Under the pieces are notes generated by a model. It made no database searches. It was not told where the DNA came from and was given only the letters and a program-made list of their open reading frames with translations. 5,354 nucleotides of DNA from Bacillota bacterium (GTDB lineage Bacteria > Bacillota > Clostridia > Acetivibrionales > DTU013). The position numbers and the translations under genes were made by a program. Below are positions 1-5,354 of this stretch, piece by piece (the first letter of the stretch is position 1; each line of letters opens with the position of its first letter). The stretch covers positions 1 to 5,354 of the forward strand of contig JAEZJL010000225.1 of the NCBI GenBank assembly GCA_023415815.1, in the 5' to 3' direction.

Positions 1-1464
1 GAATTGAGGATATTGAGTAAGGCCGAGACTCCTCCCGTGCAGATTGAGGAGGATTCCGACGTCAATGAAATGGTAAGGCTTAAATACAGGTATCTCGACC
101 TGAGGCGTCCCGACATGCAGCGCAACCTCATGCTGAGGCACAGGGTCGCCAAGATAGCCAGGGATTATTACGACGCAAACGGTTTCCTTGAAATAGAAAC
201 ACCTATGCTCGGCAAGAGCACGCCGGAAGGTGCCAGGGATTACCTTGTCCCCAGCAGGGTTCATCCGGGGAAATTCTACGCTTTGCCCCAGTCGCCCCAG
301 CTTTTCAAGCAGCTCCTGATGGTCGGCGGCTACGACAGGTATATGCAGATAGTAAAATGCTTCAGGGACGAGGATCTCAGGGCGGACAGGCAGCCTGAAT
401 TCACACAGATTGACCTTGAGATGTCCTATGTGAATGTGGACGACGTCCTGGCCATTAACGAGGGCTTTGTCAAAAAAGCTTTCAAGGAAGCGCTCGGGGT
501 CGATATCCCTACCCCTTTCACAAGGCTTTCATACCGGGAGGCCATGGACAGGTTCGGCTCCGACAAGCCCGATGTCAGATTCGGGTTTGAGCTCGTGAAC
601 ATTTCCGACCTTGCAGCAGGCTGCGGCTTCAAGGTGTTTTCCGATGCAGTGAAAAACGGCGGCAGCGTCCGTGCGATCAATGCGAAGGGCTGCGGGGCGA
701 AGTTCAGCAGAAGGGAAATCGACAGCCTCGTGGAATTTGTTAAGATATACAAGGCAAAGGGAATGGCCTGGATCGCGGTAGAGGAAAATGAGCTGAAATC
801 GGCCATTACCAAATTCTTCAACGAGGATGAGGTCAGGGCGATACTTGACAGGGTGAAGGCCGAGCCCGGCGACCTTATCTGCTTCATCGCCGACAAAAAC
901 GAAGTCGTCTACGATTCACTGGGCGCTTTGAGACTTGAGCTTGCGAGGAGACTTGAGCTTTTAAACAAAAACGTATATAATTTCCTGTGGGTGACCGAAT
1001 TTCCTCTTCTGGAGTACGATGAGGAGGAAAAGCGCTGGGTCGCCAAGCATCACCCCTTTACCTCCCCCATGGACGAGGATCTGGAATATCTGGACAGCGA
1101 CCCGGGCAAGGTGCGCGCCAAGGCTTACGATATGGTGCTCAACGGCGTGGAGCTGGGCGGCGGCAGCATAAGGATACACATTGAGGAGCTGCAGGCCAGG
1201 ATGTTTAAGCTGCTCGGGTTTACGGAGGAGAAGGCGAGGGAGAGCTTCGGCTTCCTGCTGGACGCGTTCAAGTTCGGCGTGCCTCCGCACGGCGGTATGG
1301 CCTACGGACTCGACAGGCTCATCATGCTCATGGCGGGAAGAAGCAGCATAAGGGATGTAATCGCATTCCCGAAGGTGCAGAATGCTTCCGATCCCATGAC
1401 AAACGCGCCGGACTTTGTGGAAGCCATACAGCTTAAGGAGCTTCACATCAGGTCGGTGGATTAA
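1..1464 (+). CDS. aspS: Aspartyl-tRNA synthetase, 5'-truncated by the window edge
   Basis: Class II aminoacyl-tRNA synthetase that charges tRNA-Asp with aspartate in the cytoplasm using ATP. The frame is already open at base 1, so the gene starts upstream; 487 codons are visible against about 590 for bacterial AspRS. The missing roughly 100 residues are the N-terminal OB-fold anticodon-binding domain. The visible part begins in the hinge (ETPPVQIEED) and enters the catalytic core. Numbering from the first visible codon: motif 1 near residues 62-82 (FLEIETPMLGKSTPEGARDY), motif 2 near 121-143 (FRDEDLRADRQPEFTQID), the bacterial GAD insertion at roughly 195-340, the ELGGGSIRIH strand near 384-393, and motif 3 near 431-457 (GMAYGLDRLIMLM). 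The GAD insertion marks it as bacterial-type, not archaeal. The C-terminus (LKELHIR) is family-typical and nothing visible is broken. Whether it is discriminating or also charges tRNA-Asn cannot be judged, because important anticodon-recognition residues lie in the missing domain. It abuts lepB with no spacer. Confidence 0.97.
   Translation, partial: ELRILSKAETPPVQIEEDSDVNEMVRLKYRYLDLRRPDMQRNLMLRHRVAKIARDYYDANGFLEIETPMLGKSTPEGARDYLVPSRVHPGKFYALPQSPQLFKQLLMVGGYDRYMQIVKCFRDEDLRADRQPEFTQIDLEMSYVNVDDVLAINEGFVKKAFKEALGVDIPTPFTRLSYREAMDRFGSDKPDVRFGFELVNISDLAAGCGFKVFSDAVKNGGSVRAINAKGCGAKFSRREIDSLVEFVKIYKAKGMAWIAVEENELKSAITKFFNEDEVRAILDRVKAEPGDLICFIADKNEVVYDSLGALRLELARRLELLNKNVYNFLWVTEFPLLEYDEEEKRWVAKHHPFTSPMDEDLEYLDSDPGKVRAKAYDMVLNGVELGGGSIRIHIEELQARMFKLLGFTEEKARESFGFLLDAFKFGVPPHGGMAYGLDRLIMLMAGRSSIRDVIAFPKVQNASDPMTNAPDFVEAIQLKELHIRSVD
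1455..1460 (+). promoter_or_regulatory. Probable ribosome binding site for lepB
   Basis: GGTGGA lies inside the last codons of aspS and ends four bases before the TTG start of lepB. It is a partial Shine-Dalgarno match at a slightly short distance. It is the only G-rich stretch at a plausible spacing; the AAGGAG at 1435-1440 is about 24 bases away, which is too far. Ribosomes ending aspS translation at the adjacent TAA may also reinitiate here. Confidence 0.45.
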
Positions 1465-2016
1465 TTGGCAAAAGGGGGAATTATTACGCCGGAAGGTAAA
1501 AAAATAAACGAAACCCTGGACTGGATAATACACATTGCGGTAGCGGTGCTCATCGGCGTCCTGATCGTGACGTTTGTAGGGCAGAGGACGCTGGTTCACG
1601 ATATTTCGATGCAGCCCACGCTTGTGGAGGGAGACAATCTTGTCGTGGAAAAGCTCAGTCCAAAGCTTGGCGGACTTCACAGGGGCGATATCATCGTCTT
1701 CAAGGTTCCCGAGGAAAACCGGCAGCTGATTAAAAGGCTCATCGCAGTTGAAGGCGACAAGGTCGAAATAAAGGACGGCAAGGTATATGTCAATGACGAG
1801 GAGTCAAAAGTCGTAGACCTGCCGGGCGTTGAGACCAATCCCGGCGACAATCCCGCATACAGCAAGCTGACCGTGCCGGCGGGCCATGTCTATGTATTGG
1901 GCGACAACAGGCCGTACAGCAACGACAGCAGGGCTAAGGGACCTATCGAAACGAAGCGTATTACCGGAAGAGCTATCTTCAGATTTTACCCCTTCAACAA
2001 GATAGGGATACCATAG
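1465..2016 (+). CDS. lepB: Signal peptidase I (leader peptidase), Gram-positive type
   Basis: Membrane-bound serine protease (family S26) that cuts signal peptides from secreted proteins on the outer face of the membrane. The product is 183 residues, the usual size for the short Gram-positive SipS-like enzymes. One membrane segment lies at about residues 20-39 (WIIHIAVAVLIGVLIVTFV) after a short N-terminus, predicting N-in/C-out. The catalytic Ser-Lys pair is visible: S48 in SMQPT (box B) and K90 in IKRLIAVEGD (box D). RGDIIVFK (73-80) matches box C, and GDNRPYSNDSR (146-156) matches box E. The start is forced. The gene is in the same frame as aspS, whose TAA ends at 1464, and no ATG occurs before M49 inside the catalytic motif, so TTG at 1465 is the only start that keeps the membrane anchor. 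The zero spacing implies co-transcription with aspS and perhaps coupled translation. The substrate range cannot be read from the sequence. Confidence 0.95.
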   Translation: MAKGGIITPEGKKINETLDWIIHIAVAVLIGVLIVTFVGQRTLVHDISMQPTLVEGDNLVVEKLSPKLGGLHRGDIIVFKVPEENRQLIKRLIAVEGDKVEIKDGKVYVNDEESKVVDLPGVETNPGDNPAYSKLTVPAGHVYVLGDNRPYSNDSRAKGPIETKRITGRAIFRFYPFNKIGIP

Positions 2017-2042
2017 GGCTGCTTTATTAATTTTTTTATTTA

Positions 2043-2066
2043 TGTTAATATAGAGTGTGATATTTT
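2043..2066 (+). promoter_or_regulatory. A+T-rich candidate promoter region upstream of the activase gene
   Basis: Two weak extended -10-like elements are visible: TG-T-TAATAT (TG at 2043-2044, hexamer 2046-2051) and TG-A-TATTTT (TG at 2058-2059, hexamer 2061-2066). Each hexamer matches TATAAT at four of six positions. The best -35 partner for the first is TTTATT at 2023-2028 with a 17-base spacer, matching TTGACA at only three positions. The case rests mainly on location: this is the only A+T-rich stretch before the large downstream gene, and the 42 bases after the hairpin are G+C-rich with no -10-like hexamer. In A+T-rich DNA such matches arise easily by chance. Confidence 0.25.
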
Positions 2067-2100
2067 AAAGTATCAATTATATTGATACTTTTATTTTTTA
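2067..2100 (+). terminator. Probable intrinsic terminator after aspS-lepB
   Basis: An 11-bp perfect inverted repeat, AAAGTATCAAT at 2067-2077 and ATTGATACTTT at 2081-2091, is separated by a three-base loop (TAT). It runs into a T-rich tail at 2089-2099 interrupted by one A. Position (50 bases past the lepB stop) and shape fit a Rho-independent terminator. Against this, only two of the 11 pairs are G-C, so the RNA hairpin would be weak for its size. The same repeat could instead be, or also be, a protein-binding operator for the downstream gene. Confidence 0.65.
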
Positions 2101-2142
2101 CCGGGGAGGCGGCGGTACTGCCGCATAAATACGATTAGGCGT
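2101..2142 (+). promoter_or_regulatory. G+C-rich leader of the activase gene with misplaced Shine-Dalgarno-like sequence and small hairpin
   Basis: Right after the A+T-rich hairpin the composition flips. GGGGAGG at 2103-2109 is the best Shine-Dalgarno-like match in the gap, yet it ends 33 bases before the ATG at 2143. Between them GCGG (2112-2115) can pair with CCGC (2121-2124) around a five-base loop, or a three-base loop if the T-G wobble at 2116/2120 forms. Folding this hairpin would still leave the site about 20 bases from the start. The only nearer candidate is AGG at 2137-2139, three bases before the ATG, which is weak and close. No ATG, GTG or TTG in the reading frame of the gene exists upstream of 2143 before the stop at 2083-2085, so GGGGAGG does not serve a hidden standard in-frame start. 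Confidence 0.3.
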
Positions 2143-5100
2143 ATGAAAAAACTTTTGCACATGGGCCTTGATGTGGGTTCGACTACAGTAAAGCTTGTCG
2201 TTCTGGACAGAAACGGCAATATGATATATAGCAGGTATCAACGGCATTTTTCCGATATCAGGAAAACCATATTTGAGCTTGTCGATAAAACCTGTGAGGA
2301 ATTTATCGAAGAGGACGTCACCGTCACGCTGACCGGCTCCGGAGGGATTTCGGTCGCGCAGTGGCTGGATCTCCCGTTTGTCCAGGAGGTCATTGCCGGG
2401 ACAGGCGCGATACGGAGCCTGATACCAGAAACGGACGTCGCTGTGGAGCTGGGCGGCGAGGACGCCAAGATCACCTTTTTCGAAGGAGCCGTCGAGCAGC
2501 GTATGAACGGCACCTGCGCAGGCGGTACGGGAGCCTTTATAGACCAGATGGCTTCGCTTCTTCAGACAGACGCCGCCGGACTGGATGCATATGCCGCAAA
2601 GCATAAGGTAATATATCCTATTGCCGCCAGATGCGGCGTGTTTGCAAAATCGGATATACAGCCGCTCCTTAACGAAGGCGCGGCGAAGGAGGACATTGCC
2701 GCTTCCGTCTTCCAGTCTGTTGTAAATCAAACAATCAGCGGTCTTGCCTGTGGGAGGCCGATTAAAGGCAACGTAGCCTTCCTGGGCGGGCCGCTGTATT
2801 TTCTGCCGGAGCTCAGGAAAAGATTTGTAGAAACGCTTGGCCTCGGGGAGGATCAGGTCATTTTCCCGGACAATTCCCAGCTTTTTGTGGCCGTTGGCGC
2901 TGCGCTGCAGTCAAGGGAAAAGCAGGTTGTTTCCTTCCGCACGCTGCGCGAAAGACTGCCGGTTTTGGAAAAAATAGCGGTGCATGAGGTTGAACGGCTG
3001 AAGCCCTTGTTCGGGGACGAGCTGGAGCTCATGGAGTTCAGAAGGCGCCATTCCAGGCATACTGCACCCAGAAAGGAGCTCGGGGCCCACAGGGGAGACT
3101 GTTTCCTGGGCATCGATGCGGGCTCCACCACTACAAAGCTGGCGCTGACCGACAGCGAAGGCGCTTTGCTTTACTATTATTACGGCAGCAACAAGGGTAG
3201 CCCGCTGAAATCCGTGGTGAAGGAATTGAAGAAGCTATACTCCCTCATGCCCGACGGGGCCAGGATCGCAAATTCCACGGTCACAGGCTATGGCGAGGGG
3301 CTCATTAAGAGTGCTCTGAACGTTGATATAGGCGAGATTGAGACGATTGCCCACTACAAGGCGGCGGAGCATTTCCTGCCCGGTGTGGAATTCATACTTG
3401 ACATCGGCGGACAGGATATGAAGTGCATGCAGGTGAAAAACGGGGTCATTGACAGCATCATGCTCAATGAGGCCTGCTCTTCCGGCTGCGGTTCCTTCAT
3501 AGAAACCTTCGCCGGTTCTTTGAACATGAGCGCGGAGGAGTTTGCCAGGGAAGCCCTGCTGGCGGGAAAGCCGGTCGATCTCGGCTCGCGGTGTACGGTT
3601 TTTATGAATTCGCGCGTCAAGCAGGCGCAGAAGGAAGGGGCCTCCGTAGGCGACATCTCTGCGGGACTCTCCTATTCGGTCATCAAAAATGCACTATTAA
3701 AAGTTATAAAGATAAGGGACCCGAAGGAACTCGGGAAAAAGATCATCGTCCAGGGCGGGACCTTTTATAGTGACGCAGTGCTCAGAAGCTTCGAACTCAT
3801 TTCCGGCCGTGAGGCCGTAAGGCCTGATATCGCCGGACTTATGGGAGCTTACGGAGCGGCGCTCATTGCGTGCGAAAGATATGCGGAAGGCAATGCAAGC
3901 ACACTGATGGACGCAGCGGGGCTGGACGGCTTCAAAACCGATGTTACGCTCAGAAGGTGCGGTCTTTGCAGCAACAATTGCCTTCTGACCATAAACAGCT
4001 TTGAGGACGGCAGAAGCTTTACCTCCGGAAACAGATGTGAGCGTGGCGCCGGGCATGAATCAGGCAACAGGGACATTCCCGACCTGTATGATTTCAAATA
4101 CAGGCTTATAGCCTCCTACAGGCCGCTTGCCGAAAAGGATGCGCCCCGGGGCGTCATAGGCATCCCAAGAGTCCTCAACATGTACGAGAATTATCCCTTC
4201 TGGCATACCTTTTTTACAGAGCTCGGCTTCAGCGTGGAGCTTTCTCCGCGTTCCTCCAGGAAGCTTTACGAGATGGGGATAGAGACCATGCCCTCCGAAT
4301 CGGTATGCTATCCGGCAAAGCTGGTGCACGGGCACATTATGAGCCTTTTGAAAAAAGGCGTTAAGACGATCTTCTATCCTTGTCTCCCGTATGAGAAAAA
4401 AGAGGATGAAAGCGCGGACAACCATTATAACTGCCCCGTCGTCACCTCGTACTCGGAGGTCATAAGGCATAATATGGACGACCTCAAGCAGGACGGCATA
4501 AGGTTCATCAATCCTTTCCTGCCCTATGACAACAAAAAACGCCTCAAGAAAAGGCTGTATGAGGAATTCCGCAGCTTCGGGGCCGGCAGGGCGGAGATCG
4601 GCAGAGCCGTCGACATGGCGTGGCGGGAGGATGAGAAGTTTAAAGCCTCCGTACGCCGCAAGGGAGAGGAAGTACTCGAGTATCTGCAAAAGACGGGCAA
4701 AAGGGGAATCGTACTGGCCGGAAGGCCTTACCATATAGATCCTGAGATAAACCACGGCATACCCAAAATCATTACCGAATTCGGCATACCGGTGCTCTCG
4801 GAGGATTCGATCGCGCACCTCGGCAGGGCCGAAAGGCCGCTCAGGGTCGTAGACCAGTGGATGTACCACACAAGGCTTTATTCGGCGGCCGCTTTCGTAA
4901 GGGAGCGGGACGACCTTGAAATGGTCCAGCTCAATTCCTTCGGCTGCGGACTGGATGCGGTAACGACCGACCAGGTACAGGAGCTGCTGCACAGTTACGG
5001 AAAGATCCACACGGTATTGAAGATTGACGAGATCAGCAACCTCGGAGCCGCCAGGATACGAATCCGTTCCCTTAAGGCCGCGATGGACGAGCGGGACAGG

Positions 5101-5354
5101 AACGGCTACAAGGCGGGAAGAAAGCTCGAGCCCAGGCAAAGAGCGCTTTTTACCGACGAGATGAAACCGAAGCACACCATCCTTGCGCCCCAGATGTCAC
5201 CGTTACACTTCCGGTTCATCGACGTGGCCTTCAATGCCAGCGGCTACAAGCTGGAGATACTTCCCTCGGTAGACAAGAAGGCGGTGGACGAAGGGCTCAA
5301 GCATGTTAACAACGACGCTTGCTACCCGTCCATAATCGTCACGGGACAGTTGAT
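2143..5354 (+). CDS. Giant fused acyl-CoA dehydratase activase / 2-hydroxyacyl-CoA dehydratase-like protein, 3' end beyond the window
   Basis: Related to activators such as HgdC and BcrA/BcrD, which hydrolyse ATP to drive low-potential electrons onto a partner Fe-S enzyme. No stop occurs in 1070 codons; from memory relatives reach about 1400 residues, so the last quarter is probably missing. Order of parts: activase module 1 (about 7-260) with GLDVGSTTVK, ELGGEDAK (102-109), ligand Cys C125 (GTCAGGTGAF) and C164 (ARCGVF), and LGGPLYFLPEL; a linker; module 2 (about 322-578) with GIDAGSTTTK, DIGGQDMK (420-427), C445 (EACSSGCGSF), C484 (SRCTVF) and QGGTFYSDAV; a C-x2-C-x3-C-x18-C knuckle (C606, C609, C613, C632); a DUF2229-like region from about 668 (GIPRVLNMYENYPF, ESVCYPAK, FYPCLPYE, LAGRPYHIDPEINHGI at 859-874); and a final lobe from about 1010 (NNDACYPS). 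The ATG at 2143 puts six residues before the first phosphate loop, as expected for HgdC-like proteins; Met7 is a possible later start. Probably cytosolic and oxygen-sensitive. The substrate is unknown and no dehydratase partner gene is visible. Confidence 0.9.
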   Translation, partial: MKKLLHMGLDVGSTTVKLVVLDRNGNMIYSRYQRHFSDIRKTIFELVDKTCEEFIEEDVTVTLTGSGGISVAQWLDLPFVQEVIAGTGAIRSLIPETDVAVELGGEDAKITFFEGAVEQRMNGTCAGGTGAFIDQMASLLQTDAAGLDAYAAKHKVIYPIAARCGVFAKSDIQPLLNEGAAKEDIAASVFQSVVNQTISGLACGRPIKGNVAFLGGPLYFLPELRKRFVETLGLGEDQVIFPDNSQLFVAVGAALQSREKQVVSFRTLRERLPVLEKIAVHEVERLKPLFGDELELMEFRRRHSRHTAPRKELGAHRGDCFLGIDAGSTTTKLALTDSEGALLYYYYGSNKGSPLKSVVKELKKLYSLMPDGARIANSTVTGYGEGLIKSALNVDIGEIETIAHYKAAEHFLPGVEFILDIGGQDMKCMQVKNGVIDSIMLNEACSSGCGSFIETFAGSLNMSAEEFAREALLAGKPVDLGSRCTVFMNSRVKQAQKEGASVGDISAGLSYSVIKNALLKVIKIRDPKELGKKIIVQGGTFYSDAVLRSFELISGREAVRPDIAGLMGAYGAALIACERYAEGNASTLMDAAGLDGFKTDVTLRRCGLCSNNCLLTINSFEDGRSFTSGNRCERGAGHESGNRDIPDLYDFKYRLIASYRPLAEKDAPRGVIGIPRVLNMYENYPFWHTFFTELGFSVELSPRSSRKLYEMGIETMPSESVCYPAKLVHGHIMSLLKKGVKTIFYPCLPYEKKEDESADNHYNCPVVTSYSEVIRHNMDDLKQDGIRFINPFLPYDNKKRLKKRLYEEFRSFGAGRAEIGRAVDMAWREDEKFKASVRRKGEEVLEYLQKTGKRGIVLAGRPYHIDPEINHGIPKIITEFGIPVLSEDSIAHLGRAERPLRVVDQWMYHTRLYSAAAFVRERDDLEMVQLNSFGCGLDAVTTDQVQELLHSYGKIHTVLKIDEISNLGAARIRIRSLKAAMDERDRNGYKAGRKLEPRQRALFTDEMKPKHTILAPQMSPLHFRFIDVAFNASGYKLEILPSVDKKAVDEGLKHVNNDACYPSIIVTGQL

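Noticed and set aside
931..960. Direct repeat AGACTTGAGCTT at 931-942 and 949-960 within aspS
   Set aside because: It encodes the repeated RLEL of an amphipathic helix in a normal AspRS region, so it is a local codon coincidence rather than a mobile or regulatory repeat.
1..1464. Start of aspS at the TTG at base 4, giving a short AspRS without its anticodon domain
   Set aside because: The frame is open through base 1 and the first visible residues are mid-protein hinge sequence, so the truncation is due to the window edge and not to a real short gene.
961..1680. Minus-strand open frame of 239 codons across the end of aspS and the start of lepB
   Set aside because: It is antisense to two confidently identified genes and its translation is rich in His, Arg and Tyr with no family resemblance. 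It is a shadow frame.
2071..2087. Possible FNR/CRP-type site in the intergenic palindrome
   Set aside because: FNR sites read TTGAT-N4-ATCAA. Here the half-sites are in the opposite order (ATCAA then TTGAT), so the match is not to that consensus.
2017..2142. Riboswitch, tRNA or small RNA in the gap before the activase gene
   Set aside because: The gap is only 126 bases. It contains one A+T-rich hairpin and one tiny G+C hairpin, with no cloverleaf or recognisable riboswitch core.
2098..2730. Minus-strand open frame of 210 codons opposite activase module 1
   Set aside because: It is antisense to the conserved phosphate and cysteine motifs, and its product has no recognisable motif.
4060..5175. 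Long minus-strand open frame (371 codons) opposite the 3' part of the giant gene
   Set aside because: It lies wholly antisense to a strongly conserved coding sequence, has no recognisable domain, and is explained by third-position G/C choice in the + strand gene.

Overview
The window reads as chromosomal DNA from an anaerobic Firmicute, most likely class Clostridia. The support is a short Gram-positive-type signal peptidase I, a very large ATP-dependent activase/2-hydroxyacyl-CoA dehydratase-like protein of a kind common in strict anaerobes, and genes of moderate GC that use AGG (Arg) and ATA (Ile) freely. The family assignments rest on motifs recognised by eye, and I do not commit to a genus. 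All genes are on the + strand and all lie in the same reading frame.

Layout. Positions 1-1464 hold the 3' part of aspS (aspartyl-tRNA synthetase), which lacks its N-terminal anticodon-binding domain only because the window starts inside the gene. A signal peptidase I gene (lepB) starts on the very next base, at a TTG codon, and runs to 2016. Next is a 126-base gap that is much more A+T-rich than its surroundings at first. It holds an 11-bp inverted repeat followed by a T-rich run (probable terminator), then a short G+C-rich leader. From 2143 to the window edge, still open, runs one giant gene: 1070 codons are visible and the end is missing.

The giant gene is the main interest. Its product carries two complete HgdC/BcrA-type activase modules in tandem. 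Each has the ASKHA phosphate motifs and the pair of Fe-S ligand cysteines (C125/C164 and C445/C484, both pairs 39 residues apart). A four-cysteine knuckle follows, then a DUF2229-like region and the start of a final lobe. These last two regions look like copies of one another around a shared C-Y-P motif (C722 and C1060). The chain therefore looks like two activator subunits plus two dehydratase-like lobes in one polypeptide. By analogy with HgdC/HgdAB and related systems it should use ATP hydrolysis to push single low-potential electrons onto an Fe-S centre. Its substrate is not evident and no partner enzyme gene is in view.

The aspS-lepB pair is a housekeeping unit that probably ends at the terminator, and the giant gene is probably a separate transcription unit. 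I saw no tRNA, rRNA, CRISPR array, insertion sequence or phage gene.
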